Shown: positions 8,181-17,685 of the stretch, piece after piece
Layout of the letters: each line of letters starts with the position of its first letter
How positions within the stretch are numbered: position 1 is the first letter of the stretch
From: Fibrobacter sp.
Lineage (GTDB): Bacteria > Fibrobacterota > Fibrobacteria > Fibrobacterales > Fibrobacteraceae
Length of the DNA: 64,000 nt
Assembly (NCBI GenBank): GCA_017412605.1
Contig: JAFPWY010000010.1
Location: 62,001-126,000, forward strand
Direction of reading: 5' to 3'
The notes under the pieces: model-generated
The model's input: only the letters and a program-made list of their open reading frames with translations
Database searches by the model: none
Told to the model about the DNA's origin: nothing
Program-made: the position numbers and the translations under genes

Positions 8181-9668
8181 ATGAACTTGAAAAAAGTATT
8201 TGCCTTGACTTTCGTGGCTTCTGCTTTTGCCTTTGCGCAGCAGGAAGCTTCAACTGAAAATCAGACAGTCTCTTCCACAGACCAGCCTGCCGTTGTGGAA
8301 TCTCCGGCTCCTGTGGTAGAATCTGCTCCTGCCGAAGGACAGCAGCCGGAAGCGGTTGTGGAGTCTGAAGCTGCGCCGGAAACGGCTCAGGTTCAGGATT
8401 CTGCTTCTACAGCTGGAACGGCTCCTGTTGCCGAAGCGGCGAGCGCGGAAACTCCTGCGGCTGACTCCGCTGTGGCCGATTCTGCAAAACCCGCAGCGCC
8501 GGAAGCTGAACAGCAAGTGGCTGTGGCCCCTCCGGAAGCGCCGGAGGCGACTCCCGCCGCCGAGGTGGCGGCGCAGCCGGCTCCAGAGCCGGCTAGGAAG
8601 GGCCCTCCTCCCAAAACTCCGTTTACGGTTGCTCGCGGCAATGCGTTCAACATGGTGGAAAACGAGGCCGCTCCTGACAATGTCGACCTCTTGCTGAAAA
8701 ACCGCCTTGTCAAGATTGCCGGGCAAAAGTTTGTTTATGTGGAACCGGCCGGAGAAAAGGGCGTGGTTTCCCTGGGCAATTTCTTCGGAGCAATGGATTT
8801 GTCGGGTGATCTCGGCCGTGCGGCCGTAGGTTATGCGAACTTCGGTTTTGCTGCCGAGCTGCGCTTGAGCCTAGGTCAGATTGAAATTGACGATGATGAA
8901 GGCAAAAAGAAGGGTTCCTATGCCGGCGATGACTGGGGCCTTACTTTGTCCAAGGTTCTCGGCGGGTATGTGATAACGGCCTCTGCTGATTGGATCACTT
9001 TCGCCGACGAGATGAATGTTGACCCCAAGACGGGGTCTAAAGTGGAACAACGCTATCGTGATCTGGAAGCCTCCCTTATCCTATCCGATGGACCTTCCGC
9101 CCAGAAGCATTTCTGGTCTATGGGCGTTGCTTTTGTCCGTCACGAGAACGAGAATGAAGTGGGGGACCGTGTCGTGAATCCGGATGTGGACTCCCGCATG
9201 ACTTTTGTGCCCCTGTTTAACTATGGTACTCCTGCCTTGCGTTCGGAACGTGCGAACCTGTACCTCGGCGTGAATTCGTCTTTCCCCATAACCATCATGG
9301 ATCCGACGGAATACACCAATCATGAACGTGGCAAGACCTATAAGACATCGCAGTACAACTTAGGAGTAACCCTTGTGCCGAATATCGTGAGCGAGGTCCT
9401 GCTGAACAAGTATGTGATGTTCTTTGGCGAGGCGAATTATGAATGGAATGCCATCCAGTATATCTGGGGCAAGGACACTGCCGGGAAAAACTATACCATC
9501 AAGCAGAGCTTGACGGACAAGGTCAATGCTTCTATTGGAACCCGCTTCCAGTATGACAACTTGGTCGCTTGCGAATTTGCCCTCGGTGATTCCTTCTTCA
9601 CCGATACCAAGGCCATCTTCAATGGCGAAGGTGTATTCATCAAGTTTGGTGGATTCATCTACTTCTAG
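8181..9668 (+). CDS. Secreted outer-membrane-type protein with long Ala/Pro/Glu linker
   Basis: A 495-aa protein of unknown function. The signal peptide is MNLKKVFALTFVASAFAFA, cleaved before QQE. Residues about 20-150 are an Ala/Pro/Glu/Val-rich, low-complexity spacer (repeated PAVVESPAP, AAPEAE-like units). The C-terminal 330 residues alternate polar and hydrophobic residues and end in KFGGFIYF, with a terminal Phe as in outer-membrane beta-barrels. A good Shine-Dalgarno (AAAGGAG) precedes the ATG. The linker could span the periplasm or peptidoglycan, OmpA-like, but no peptidoglycan-binding motif is seen. It ends at a strong terminator shared with the convergent gene. Confidence 0.7.
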   Translation: MNLKKVFALTFVASAFAFAQQEASTENQTVSSTDQPAVVESPAPVVESAPAEGQQPEAVVESEAAPETAQVQDSASTAGTAPVAEAASAETPAADSAVADSAKPAAPEAEQQVAVAPPEAPEATPAAEVAAQPAPEPARKGPPPKTPFTVARGNAFNMVENEAAPDNVDLLLKNRLVKIAGQKFVYVEPAGEKGVVSLGNFFGAMDLSGDLGRAAVGYANFGFAAELRLSLGQIEIDDDEGKKKGSYAGDDWGLTLSKVLGGYVITASADWITFADEMNVDPKTGSKVEQRYRDLEASLILSDGPSAQKHFWSMGVAFVRHENENEVGDRVVNPDVDSRMTFVPLFNYGTPALRSERANLYLGVNSSFPITIMDPTEYTNHERGKTYKTSQYNLGVTLVPNIVSEVLLNKYVMFFGEANYEWNAIQYIWGKDTAGKNYTIKQSLTDKVNASIGTRFQYDNLVACEFALGDSFFTDTKAIFNGEGVFIKFGGFIYF

Positions 9669-9687
9669 GCCAGATGTTTTAAAAACA

Positions 9688-9718
9688 AAAAAAAGTCGTC
9701 CTCGTGACGACTTTTTTT
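9688..9718. terminator. Bidirectional rho-independent terminator
   Basis: Stem GTCGTC/GACGAC with loop CTCGT, flanked by seven A and seven T that extend the stem. It serves both convergent genes (8181 plus strand, 9742 minus strand). Confidence 0.9.
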
Positions 9719-9741
9719 GTTGATACCTTGTGATTGAGCGA

Positions 9742-10572
9742 TTAGAGGAACCAGAGGCTCAGGCCGAGGTTGATGGCTCTGAGTTTTGTTCCTTCCATAA
9801 CCTTGCAGTCGCTTTCCTTGACTTTGCGGTCCTTGTTGCTGTCATCCTCGTACAACATGACGCTTGTTGCGTCCGGGTAGAGGTCTGAAAGACCGACATA
9901 GAAACGGGCGTTGATGCTTAAGTGGTCGGGGATGATGTAGAAACCGACGCCCATAACAACGCCGAATCCGAGTGTGGCCTGTTCAATGTTGTCGCCGAAG
10001 TCATCGGGTCTTTTCACAGTGATGTCGCTGCCGGGAACATGGATGTCGCCCATTTCGGCGTCATATTCCAGCTTGTTGCTGAGATTGAGGGTGAGTTGAG
10101 GACCGACTTCGAAGAATGCACGCGGGTGGAGGACGGCGCGGAGCAATAACGGGAGGGCCAGGTTGCTCTGTGTCTGTTGAATTTCGATTTCATCGTAATC
10201 CTGCGTTACCTTGAAATATTCAAAGTGCAGTTCCGGGGTGAACCACACCACGTCAATGATTTCGAATCGTGCGGCAACGCCGGCGTCGAAACCCCAACCG
10301 CTAGCTTCATCGTCGGCACCGTTCAGGTCCTCGGTCCCCCAGTAGTTCGTAATGTTGTAGCCGCCGCGGATACCGATGCCAGCCGTTGCTCTACGGACTT
10401 TCTTGGCGGGCTGTTCGGCCGTGGTCTGATCTATTTGAGAGAGCGAGTCCTGCTGAGAGATTGTGCCCTGTTGGACGTTGGTGCCCTGTTGGGGGGCGGA
10501 GTTCTCTTGCTGGGCGAATACGCAGGTGGCTGCAAGAAGGATTGCAGATGCGATTGATGTGGCTCTTTTCAT
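9742..10572 (-). CDS. Outer-membrane beta-barrel protein (porin-like, OMP_b-brl type)
   Basis: A 276-aa protein. The signal peptide ends CVFA-QQE. A short Gln/Ser-rich segment with three QQGT/QQDS-like repeats (residues 22-45) precedes the barrel, which starts at RRATAGIGIRGGYNITNYWG. Alternating strands run to the C-terminal INLGLSLWFL, with a hydrophobic terminal residue. Blocks such as WFTPELHFEYF and FFEVGPQLTLNLS match the PF13568-like barrel pattern of the FCB group. Shine-Dalgarno GGAG lies before the ATG. Its role is unknown; a structural or small-solute barrel is likely. Confidence 0.75.
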   Translation of the reverse strand: MKRATSIASAILLAATCVFAQQENSAPQQGTNVQQGTISQQDSLSQIDQTTAEQPAKKVRRATAGIGIRGGYNITNYWGTEDLNGADDEASGWGFDAGVAARFEIIDVVWFTPELHFEYFKVTQDYDEIEIQQTQSNLALPLLLRAVLHPRAFFEVGPQLTLNLSNKLEYDAEMGDIHVPGSDITVKRPDDFGDNIEQATLGFGVVMGVGFYIIPDHLSINARFYVGLSDLYPDATSVMLYEDDSNKDRKVKESDCKVMEGTKLRAINLGLSLWFL

Positions 10573-10729
10573 AGTTTCTCCATAAAACCTGGAAATACGT
10601 TGGTTGTATACCTCTTTAAAGATAGAATGTTTTTGCTCGCAGGCTAGGTGAAATTGCCGAAAAGGGTAGGAAATTCCCCAAAACGTCTATTTTTATACTA
10701 TTTTTGTAGGAAATTGATGGAGAAGGAAA

Positions 10730-11269
10730 ATGAACTATTTGATTGTGCCTGGTTTGAACAATTCCGGTCCCGCCCATTGGCAGAGTTTTTGGGCGAAGAG
10801 TTTGCCGAATGCGATGCGCGTGGTGCAACGTTGCTGGGACAAGCCTGAAAAAGAAGAATGGATTAAGACGCTTGACGAGGCTGTTGCGAAAATGCCTCCC
10901 GATACCATCATCGTCGCCCACAGCCTGGGGGTTGCGACAACGGTCATGTGGCTGTCGAAAAAAGTTGAGCAGGGGTGTGTTCCGGCGCAGATCAAGGGCG
11001 TGTTCCTTGTTTCCCCGAGCGATGTGGACAACATCGAGGTGATTCACTCCTTTGCCCCGATGCCGCTGATCAAGTTGCCTGTGCCCGCCTGCGTGGTGGC
11101 CAGCGACAACGACCAGTTCGTCACGATGGAACGGGCCCGGTATTTTGCTGATGCGTGGGGTGCAGGGCTTTTCGAGGCCGGTGCGCTCGGCCATATCAAT
11201 GCTGAATCGAACCTGGGCGAGTGGGAACAGGGGCGTAAATTCCTTGCAGAATTCGAGCAATCGCTTTAA
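10730..11269 (+). CDS. RBBP9/YdeN-family small serine hydrolase
   Basis: A 179-aa alpha/beta hydrolase. It starts MNYLIVPGLNNSGPAHWQSFW, the typical family N-terminus (PGxxNSGxxHWQ). The nucleophile elbow is AHSLGVA, with Ser near residue 66. The acid Asp is probably in VVASDNDQFV and the His in LGHINAES. Such proteins are cytoplasmic esterase-like enzymes with poorly known substrates. The start is supported by GGAGAAGG upstream. It lies just before the metal-responsive operon but is separated from it by a promoter, so co-regulation is not implied. Confidence 0.88.
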   Translation: MNYLIVPGLNNSGPAHWQSFWAKSLPNAMRVVQRCWDKPEKEEWIKTLDEAVAKMPPDTIIVAHSLGVATTVMWLSKKVEQGCVPAQIKGVFLVSPSDVDNIEVIHSFAPMPLIKLPVPACVVASDNDQFVTMERARYFADAWGAGLFEAGALGHINAESNLGEWEQGRKFLAEFEQSL

Positions 11270-11312
11270 TATTCAGGAAAAAGAATTTTTTTCAAAAAAG
11301 TTTTAGGGAGCC

Positions 11313-11341
11313 TTGACAGGTTCCCTAAAAATATCTATATA
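11313..11341 (+). promoter_or_regulatory. Sigma70-like promoter of the metal-efflux operon
   Basis: TTGACA at 11313-11318, a 17-bp spacer and TATATA at 11336-11341. The predicted start of transcription falls at the beginning of the inverted-repeat operator. Confidence 0.6.
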
Positions 11342-11346
11342 TGAAT

Positions 11347-11369
11347 ACATGAATAGTTGTTCATATATT
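11347..11369 (+). promoter_or_regulatory. ArsR/SmtB-type 12-2-12 operator
   Basis: Imperfect inverted repeat TGAATA-gt-TGTTCA inside AT-rich flanks. It closely resembles the SmtB/ZiaR/CzrA operator class (TGAACA...TATTCA). It sits at the expected transcription start and before the regulator gene, so autorepression relieved by metal is expected. Confidence 0.75.
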
Positions 11370-11393
11370 AAAAACAAATCGGGCGATATTTCG

Positions 11394-11681
11394 ATGGATG
11401 TCCTGTTCGAACTGTCGGAGTTCTTCAAGTTCTTCGGCGATACGACGCGCATCCGCATCATCCACCTCATGCTTTCGGGCGAAATCTCGGTGAACGACAT
11501 CGCCGAAAAACTGAACCTGGAACAGTCGGTGGTGAGTCACCAGCTGCGTATTTTGCGCACGGCGAACCTCGTGAAGCCGCGTCGCGATGGGCGCAAGATG
11601 TTCTATTCGCTCGACGATGAACATATCGGCCTGATTTTCAATACGGGCCTTACGCATATCCTGCACAAGAAGGGTAAATAA
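11394..11681 (+). CDS. ArsR/SmtB-family metal-sensing repressor, CzrA-like zinc type
   Basis: A 95-aa winged-helix repressor. FFGDTTRIRIIHLML is the family helix, and VNDIAEKLNLEQSVVSHQLRILRTANLV is the recognition helix-turn-helix, followed by the wing KPRRDGRKMFYSL. The alpha-5 helix contains D-x-H-x10-H-x2-H (DEHIGLIFNTGLTHILH), matching the Zn(II)/Co(II) site of CzrA. The alpha-3 Cys motif used by arsenic and cadmium sensors is absent. I chose 11394 because in-frame ATG 11349 lies inside the operator. The gene is followed after 1 nt by the efflux permease, so it should repress that gene. Confidence 0.85.
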   Translation: MDVLFELSEFFKFFGDTTRIRIIHLMLSGEISVNDIAEKLNLEQSVVSHQLRILRTANLVKPRRDGRKMFYSLDDEHIGLIFNTGLTHILHKKGK

Positions 11682-11682
11682 T

Positions 11683-13194
11683 ATGTCCGTTGTTATCGAC
11701 ATCCTTGAAAAATTTGTATGGCAGTTCGTTACTCTGTTTTCAGAAATGGCTCCTTTTTTGCTGCTCGGCTTTTTGCTGGCGGGCATTCTCCACGTATGGG
11801 TGCCGAACCACCTGTACGTCCCGAAAATTGCGAAGCCGAATTTCAAGTCGGTATTGTGGGCGGCTCTGTTTGGCGTGCCGCTCCCGATTTGCAGTTGCGG
11901 CGTAATCCCGACCTCCATTGCGCTACGTAGAGAAGGGGCGAGCAAGGGCGCGAGCGTAAGCTTCCTTATCTCGACACCCGCGACAGGTGTGGACTCGATT
12001 CTTGCAACGTATTCCCTGCTGGGCGGGCCCTTTGCAATTTTAAGGCCGGTGGCCGCTTTCGTGACGGCGATGCTTGGCGGTGTATTTACGAATTTCGCAA
12101 CCCGCAACGAGAAAGACGGCTCGGTCGCTGAGGCTGCCGGGACGCACGAACATCATCATGAGCATCATCATGAGCATCACCATGAACACGAACATTGCGA
12201 CGATGACCACTGCGGTTGTTCCGACGAACATTGCGAATGCTGCGGCTGTGATGGTGAAGATGATCATGGAAAACGTTCGCTTGCCCAGAAGATAGCCGAG
12301 ACTTTCCGCTATGGGCTTGTCAACATGGTCGGTGACGTGAGCAAGTGGCTCACGATTGGCCTTTTGCTCGGCGCTTTGATTGCCGCCTTTGTACCGGACG
12401 ATTTCTTCTTGTTCCTGCACGAATACTCGTTGCTGTGCATGTTGGTGGTTTTGCTGCTCGCCATGCCAATGTACACTTGTGCGACTGGCTCCATCCCGCT
12501 GGCGCTCGCGCTTGTGGAAAAGGGAATTACGCCGGGGGCTGCGCTGGTGCTGTTGATGGCAGGTCCTGCGACAAGTATTGCTAGCATGCTCGTGGTCGGG
12601 AAGGCTTTTGGCAAGCGGACGCTCGTTGCGTACCTGGTGTCGATTGCGCTAGGGGCGATGGCTTTCGGTTTTGTCGTCGATACGTTCTTGATGGATACGT
12701 TCCTTACGTCGATGCTCCCGCATGTTTCGGATGAATGCCATGGGCACGGGGCTCTGGGCATATTCGATTACGCCTGTGCCGTGCTGTTAGCTTCCTTGAT
12801 GATTTATACGAAGTTTGCGCATAAGGGCTGTGGCGGTCACTGCGGTTGCGGCGATCATGGTTGCTGCTGTTGCGAAGACCATGACGACGATGAATGTGGT
12901 TGTCACGAACATGAGCACGAACATGGTGAATCTTGCCATTGCCATGAACACGAACATGAACACGGGCATTGCGAGCCGGTGTCAGTGACTTATCGTGTGA
13001 ACGGTATGAACTGTAGTCACTGCAAGGCTTGCGTGGAAAAGGCGGTCCGTATGCTAGACGGAGTGGAGTTTGCCGAGGCCGATGTCGCGAGCAAGGAATT
13101 GCGCGTGCAATGGCATGACGAAGACGATGTAAATGAAGATGCGCTCAAGACGGCTGTGGATGAAGCCGGTTTCGAGTTCGGCGGAAAAATTTAA
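11683..13194 (+). CDS. SO_0444-family Cu/Zn efflux permease fused to HMA metallochaperone domain
   Basis: A 503-aa inner-membrane protein of the PF03773-like permease family. The first half has several hydrophobic helices and the conserved PLPICSCGVIP motif (about residue 67) with a paired Cys. A cytoplasmic loop at about 148-190 is a His/Cys/Asp cluster made of HHEH repeats. The second membrane half follows, including MYTCATGSIPLAL. A second His/Cys-rich stretch (about 380-430) leads to a C-terminal heavy-metal-associated domain with GMNCSHC (about 442-448). It should export divalent or monovalent metal, most likely zinc or copper. It is the second gene of the ArsR operon. Confidence 0.88.
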   Translation: MSVVIDILEKFVWQFVTLFSEMAPFLLLGFLLAGILHVWVPNHLYVPKIAKPNFKSVLWAALFGVPLPICSCGVIPTSIALRREGASKGASVSFLISTPATGVDSILATYSLLGGPFAILRPVAAFVTAMLGGVFTNFATRNEKDGSVAEAAGTHEHHHEHHHEHHHEHEHCDDDHCGCSDEHCECCGCDGEDDHGKRSLAQKIAETFRYGLVNMVGDVSKWLTIGLLLGALIAAFVPDDFFLFLHEYSLLCMLVVLLLAMPMYTCATGSIPLALALVEKGITPGAALVLLMAGPATSIASMLVVGKAFGKRTLVAYLVSIALGAMAFGFVVDTFLMDTFLTSMLPHVSDECHGHGALGIFDYACAVLLASLMIYTKFAHKGCGGHCGCGDHGCCCCEDHDDDECGCHEHEHEHGESCHCHEHEHEHGHCEPVSVTYRVNGMNCSHCKACVEKAVRMLDGVEFAEADVASKELRVQWHDEDDVNEDALKTAVDEAGFEFGGKI

Positions 13195-13210
13195 TCGAGC
13201 TTAATAGGGA

Positions 13211-13249
13211 TTGTCATTGCGAGGCCCTGTAAGGGCCGTGGCAATCTCC
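13211..13249. repeat. Dispersed palindromic repeat, inverted copy
   Basis: TTGTCATTGCGAGG, hairpin GGCCC-tgtaa-GGGCC, then TGGCAATCTCC. It is the inverse of the elements at 2042-2082 and 24252-24290. It lies between convergent genes and could act as a weak terminator. Confidence 0.65.
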
Positions 13250-13263
13250 TGCAATAGTTGTTG

Positions 13264-13947
13264 CTATTTTGCCCTGTTCGCGAAAATCTCGAAGTCTTCG
13301 GGAGTCGTGAGCTTGTCGTTTGCGGTATTACCCTTCACGATGTAGACTCTCTCGCCGAAGTATTCCAGGATGCTCGCCTCGTCGGTGGGCGTAAAGTTCA
13401 GAGGCTCTGCGGCAATGCGCCCGTAGAGCTTTTTCAGTAACGCGATGGAGGCGGCTTGCGGGGTCTGCGCCATCCAAACGGTGTTGCGGTCGATGGTCGT
13501 TTCGACGCGCCCGTCCTTTGCAATCTTGATGGTGTCGACGGCAGGTTTTGCTACGAGGCAACTGCCCTTGCTGATGAGCGTTTCGCAGACGTCAAGAATG
13601 ATTTCCTTGCTCACGAACGGACGCGCCACGTCGTGGACCAGCACGTATTCGGCGTTGCTTGTAAGCGCATTCACTCCGTTTTCTACGGACTGCCAACGCT
13701 CCGCTCCGCCCACGACGATTTTCAGCTTGGGGTGCGAGAATTCTTTTTCGAAATGGTCCTTCCAGTCGGCGGGCACGGCCATCACGACTTCGGCGATTTC
13801 GTCCATTTCGAGGAATGTTTCTAGGCTATAGCGGTAGACGGGCTTTCCGCCCAGCACCATGAGCTGCTTGGGAATGTTTCCGCCCATGCGTTTGCCGAGT
13901 CCCCCGGCGGGGAGCACTGCCGCGAATCTGCCTTTCAAGTTCTGCAT
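13264..13947 (-). CDS. ispD: 2-C-methyl-D-erythritol 4-phosphate cytidylyltransferase
   Basis: Transfers CMP from CTP to MEP in the non-mevalonate isoprenoid pathway. A 227-aa protein, family-typical. The N-terminal nucleotide motif is LPAGGLGKRMGG, followed by PKQ. LVHDVARPFV is the central signature and the late KGNTANDKLTTPEDF block closes the fold. I chose 13947 because sequence upstream in frame is a palindromic intergenic repeat encoding Pro/Ser-rich nonsense. On its own strand TATCTTTA lies 5 nt before this ATG and there is no Shine-Dalgarno. ispF is not adjacent. Confidence 0.95.
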   Translation of the reverse strand: MQNLKGRFAAVLPAGGLGKRMGGNIPKQLMVLGGKPVYRYSLETFLEMDEIAEVVMAVPADWKDHFEKEFSHPKLKIVVGGAERWQSVENGVNALTSNAEYVLVHDVARPFVSKEIILDVCETLISKGSCLVAKPAVDTIKIAKDGRVETTIDRNTVWMAQTPQAASIALLKKLYGRIAAEPLNFTPTDEASILEYFGERVYIVKGNTANDKLTTPEDFEIFANRAK

Positions 13948-13969
13948 GGTGGTAAAGATATAAAAAGGA

Positions 13970-13993
13970 GACCCCCGCCTACGCGGGGGTGAC
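13970..13993. repeat. Short GC-rich palindrome upstream of ispD
   Basis: GACCCCCGC-ctac-GCGGGGGT followed by GAC. It belongs to the widespread CCCCCGCnnnnGCGGGGG type of dispersed palindrome and lies in the spacer between the helicase gene and ispD. Confidence 0.6.
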
Positions 13994-14056
13994 AACGAAA
14001 GTGGGGAAGACGGCGGTGTTCCAAGTGATGGGCTTCGCACCTCGAGCCTCGTGCCT

Positions 14057-16675
14057 CTAAACTTCGCCGATGCGCTGTAGCTTCAACAGCGGGATGCCCG
14101 CTTCACGACAATCGTCAAGGTTCAGTTCAAAATCGATGCTCCAGTCGTTGAAATCCTCTTCGTCCTGAAGCATTTGCTGTACATGCATCGTATTGCCTTC
14201 GTAGGTGACGATTGTGTGGGCGAGGGCGCGGCCTTCCACGTCCATGCGGAACTTGTGGTGTTCGGCGGTGTAGCTGGCCATGATTTCGAGCAGGCGCTTT
14301 TCGGTCCACGGTGTGCCTTCTGCATCGGCGAGCATTTCGCCTTCGTCGAGGTCATCGGCAAGGCTGTCGAGTACCGTCGTGAAGTCTTGCTTGGCGAGGC
14401 TTCCCATAATCTGGAAGATGCGTTGACGCACCATGCCCAGGAACCGCTTCTTGTCGTAGGTGATGTCGGCGGCGGCTTTGTCCGCTCCGAAGGCCTTCTC
14501 CGCTTCGTCTTCTGCGGTGCCTGCGTCAAGGCGCTTCTGGTAGTCCTCGGGGTGGGCCATTTTTTCCCATTCTTCAAGCAAGCTTGAGTCAACACGGCGA
14601 ATCATGTCACCCAAGTAGTCCTGCATTTCGAGGAGTTCCTCGTTCTTGTAGCCGTCGGGCACGGTCTGCGAAAGGACTTTGTATACGTAGTTCAGGTGGC
14701 GCAGCAGGATTGCTTCCATGCGTTGCAGGTTGTACTGCTTCACGTAGCCACTGAAGGTGCTGAAGTTCTCGAACATTTCGCGCACAATGCTCTTGGGTTC
14801 CACGTTTACGTCGACCCACGGGTGCACTTCGGCAAAGGCGTTGTACGTGTCGTAGATGAAGTCACGCAATGGCTTGGGGTACTCGACCTTCTCGAGCTCT
14901 TCAAGCCGCTGGTTGTATTCCATGCCCTGCGCCTTGAGTTCGTTCATGCGGGCGTCGCGGGCCTTGCTCAGCTGGATGCGCAGAATCGCTTCTGGGTTCT
15001 CGACGATGCTTTCGCACAGGGTGATCACGTCGAGTGCGTATTCCGGCGAATCTTTGTCGAGTTTCGGGAGCGTGTCGAGCAGGTACAGCGAGAGCGGCTG
15101 GTTCATCGCGAAGTCGTCCTGCAAATCCATGTTCACGCGCAGGTGACTGTAACCGGGGGCGATAGGCTTCACGAATTCAATAATCTTCTTTTCCACGAGA
15201 CTGCGGAACAGCATGAAGGCGCGATGCTGCAACTGCTTCTTGCTGGCGGCGCTTTCGTGGCAGTCCTTCAACAGATTTCGCATGGCGCGGCAACCGTCGG
15301 TCTCGCGGCTCAGTATGTTCAGGAGCATCCCGTGATCTACGCGGAAACTCGATGTGAGCGGTTCGGGTTGGGCGTCAATCAGGCGTTTATACGTGTTCTC
15401 GTCGAAGGGGACGTAGCCATGTTCAGGCGGTTTCCTCTTCTGGAACTTCTTTCCGGTCTGGCGGCTTTTCGCCTCGAGCTTCAAGTTCTCGATGACATGC
15501 TCGGGAGCCTGTGCCACTACGTAGCCTACGTCATCGAATCCCTTGCGGCCGGCGCGGCCTGCAATCTGGTGGAAGTCGCGTGCGGTTAAAATTGCCGTCT
15601 TGTCTCCGCTGTACTTGCAGAGCTGCGTGAACAGCACCGTGCGGATAGGGACGTTCACGCCCACACCGAGCGTGTCGGTGCCGCAGATGACTTTCAGTAA
15701 TCCCTTCTGGGCGAGTTTTTCGCAGAGGATGCGGTACTTGGGCAATAGCCCTGCATGGTGCAGCCCGATTCCTTGCTTGAGCCAACGTTTGACATCGGGA
15801 CCGTAGGGACTAGAGAATCGCACTTCCTTGATGGCCTCGTTGATGGCCTGCTTTTCTTCCTTGCTGCACAGGTCGAGACTCATGAAGTTTTGCGCGTTGC
15901 TTGCGGCCGCGGCCTGCGTAAAGTGGACCACATAGACTGGCGCCTTGCCTTCGTTCACCAACTTCTGAACCTCGGTCGAAATTTCGGAGGTGCTGTAGCT
16001 GAAGTCGAGCGGCACGGGCCTCTGCGTGGAGCGCACGGTCACGGTTTCACGTCCGGTATGCTTCGTGAGGTCTCGCTCAAAGAAATCGGTTGCGCCGACG
16101 GTCGCGCTCATCAACAGGAATCTCGATTGCGGGAGCGTCAGGAGTGGCACCTGCCAGGCGACACCGCGTTCGCGGTCGGAGTAGTAGTGGAACTCGTCCA
16201 TCACCACGTCCATGATGTCGAGCTTTTCGCCCTCGTTGAGCGCCATGTTGGCGAGAATTTCTGCCGTGCAGCACAGGATGGGTGCGTCGTGGTTCACGGT
16301 CGCATCGCCGGTCGAAAGGCCTACGTTCTCGGCGCCGAATTCCTTGCAGAGTGCCATCCATTTTTCGTTTACCAGAGCCTTGATGGGGCAGGTGTACACG
16401 CTCTTGCGCTTATGCACGATGCTGTCGAAGTGGAGGGCCAGGGCGACCATCGATTTGCCCGAACCTGTGGGCGTATTCAGTATGACGTTCTTGCCGTCCA
16501 AGAGTTCAAGGATGGCTTCTTCCTGTGCGGGGTAGAGCGTGGTGCCACGCGATTCCGCCCACTCCATGAAAGCTTCCAAAATGTCTTCGGAGTTAATCCT
16601 AGAAACGTCTCCGCCGCTTTTCTCGGCGAGGCCTGCGATAAAATCCTTGAGAATGAGCCTGTTTTGCTCTGCCAT
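14057..16675 (-). CDS. DEAD/DEAH-box superfamily 2 helicase, Ski2/DUF3516 type
   Basis: An 872-aa putative ATP-dependent RNA or DNA helicase. The motifs are in order: YPAQEEAI (Q-like), Walker A TPTGSGKS (about 65-72), [16 protein letters not shown] Walker B (about 160), LLMSATV motif [24 protein letters not shown] and [15 protein letters not shown] motif VI (about 370-385). The C-terminal half is a long helical domain as in DUF3516 bacterial helicases. The target is unknown; relatives include the Ski2/Mtr4 RNA helicases. TATCTTTA lies 6 nt before the ATG in place of a Shine-Dalgarno. It is divergent from rfbA. Confidence 0.9.
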   Translation of the reverse strand: MAEQNRLILKDFIAGLAEKSGGDVSRINSEDILEAFMEWAESRGTTLYPAQEEAILELLDGKNVILNTPTGSGKSMVALALHFDSIVHKRKSVYTCPIKALVNEKWMALCKEFGAENVGLSTGDATVNHDAPILCCTAEILANMALNEGEKLDIMDVVMDEFHYYSDRERGVAWQVPLLTLPQSRFLLMSATVGATDFFERDLTKHTGRETVTVRSTQRPVPLDFSYSTSEISTEVQKLVNEGKAPVYVVHFTQAAAASNAQNFMSLDLCSKEEKQAINEAIKEVRFSSPYGPDVKRWLKQGIGLHHAGLLPKYRILCEKLAQKGLLKVICGTDTLGVGVNVPIRTVLFTQLCKYSGDKTAILTARDFHQIAGRAGRKGFDDVGYVVAQAPEHVIENLKLEAKSRQTGKKFQKRKPPEHGYVPFDENTYKRLIDAQPEPLTSSFRVDHGMLLNILSRETDGCRAMRNLLKDCHESAASKKQLQHRAFMLFRSLVEKKIIEFVKPIAPGYSHLRVNMDLQDDFAMNQPLSLYLLDTLPKLDKDSPEYALDVITLCESIVENPEAILRIQLSKARDARMNELKAQGMEYNQRLEELEKVEYPKPLRDFIYDTYNAFAEVHPWVDVNVEPKSIVREMFENFSTFSGYVKQYNLQRMEAILLRHLNYVYKVLSQTVPDGYKNEELLEMQDYLGDMIRRVDSSLLEEWEKMAHPEDYQKRLDAGTAEDEAEKAFGADKAAADITYDKKRFLGMVRQRIFQIMGSLAKQDFTTVLDSLADDLDEGEMLADAEGTPWTEKRLLEIMASYTAEHHKFRMDVEGRALAHTIVTYEGNTMHVQQMLQDEEDFNDWSIDFELNLDDCREAGIPLLKLQRIGEV

Positions 16676-16704
16676 AGGGCGTAAAGATAATTATTTTTAT
16701 TTTT

Positions 16705-17592
16705 ATGAAAGGAATTGTACTTGCTGGTGGATCCGGCACGCGGCTTTACCCGTTGACGATGGTCACGAGTAAGCAACTGTTGCCTGTCTATGACAAACCT
16801 ATGATTTATTACCCGCTGTCGACGCTGATGCTTGCGGGAATCCGCGACATTCTCATTATCTCGACGCCGACGGACTTGCCGAACTTCGAACGCCTGCTGG
16901 GTGACGGGGCGGCAATGGGGCTCAACCTGAGCTACAAGGTGCAGCCGAGTCCGGACGGACTTGCGCAGGCGTTTATCCTGGGCGAGGAATTCATCGGTAA
17001 CGATTGTTGCGCAATGGTTCTGGGGGACAATATCTTTTATGGCAATGGTTTCAGCCCACTCCTCAAGGCTGCGGTGAAGAATGCCGAAGAAAATGGCCGC
17101 GCGAGCGTATTCGGCTACTACGTGGAAGATCCGGAACGTTTCGGCGTGGTGGAATTCGATGATGCTGGCAAGGTCATCTCGGTGGAAGAAAAACCGAAGG
17201 AACCCAAGAGCAATTACGCTATTACTGGCCTCTATTTTTATGACAACCGCGTTGCAAAATTTGCGAAGGCGCAGAAGCCCAGCGCCCGTGGCGAACTGGA
17301 AATCACCGATCTCAACAAGACTTATCTTGATATGGGTGAACTCGACGTGAAACTTCTCGGTCGTGGGTTCGCATGGCTTGATACCGGTACGATGGACAGT
17401 CTCATCGAGGCTGGCGAGTTCGTGAAGATGGTAGAGTGCCGCCAGGGCATCCAGATTAGCGCGATAGAAGAAATCGCCTACAGGAATGGTTGGATTAGCA
17501 AGGAAAAACTGCTTGAGTCCGCTGCCAAGTATGGAAAGTCTCCGTATGGGCAGCACCTACGAAAAGTCGCTGAAGGAAAGATTAAATATTAG
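16705..17592 (+). CDS. rfbA: Glucose-1-phosphate thymidylyltransferase
   Basis: Makes dTDP-glucose from dTTP and glucose-1-phosphate, the first step of dTDP-sugar synthesis. Length of 295 aa is standard. It starts [16 protein letters not shown], the nucleotide-binding signature, then [28 protein letters not shown] carries the metal-binding Asp, and ITGLYFYD and [10 protein letters not shown] are late family blocks. It is the first gene of an rfbABC run on the plus strand. The 93-bp spacer to rfbB is a heptamer-repeat element. No Shine-Dalgarno is seen before the ATG. Confidence 0.96.
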   Translation: MKGIVLAGGSGTRLYPLTMVTSKQLLPVYDKPMIYYPLSTLMLAGIRDILIISTPTDLPNFERLLGDGAAMGLNLSYKVQPSPDGLAQAFILGEEFIGNDCCAMVLGDNIFYGNGFSPLLKAAVKNAEENGRASVFGYYVEDPERFGVVEFDDAGKVISVEEKPKEPKSNYAITGLYFYDNRVAKFAKAQKPSARGELEITDLNKTYLDMGELDVKLLGRGFAWLDTGTMDSLIEAGEFVKMVECRQGIQISAIEEIAYRNGWISKEKLLESAAKYGKSPYGQHLRKVAEGKIKY

Positions 17593-17597
17593 AGGTT

Positions 17598-17676
17598 GGG
17601 ATTTAGAGACTCGGGGCTAGAGTGTTCCTATACCGAACCCCTAGATCCAAGCCCTTAAATCCTAGATTCTATAACG
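17598..17676. repeat. Intra-operonic 7-bp-period inverted element between rfbA and rfbB
   Basis: Left arm with TAGAGAC/GGGGCTAGAG units and right arm with CCCCTAG, CTAGATC and CTAGATT heptamers. GGGGCTAGAGTGTTC and GAACCCCTAG are partly complementary, so the spacer can form a long imperfect hairpin within the transcript. Confidence 0.75.
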
Positions 17677-17685
17677 GAACATATT

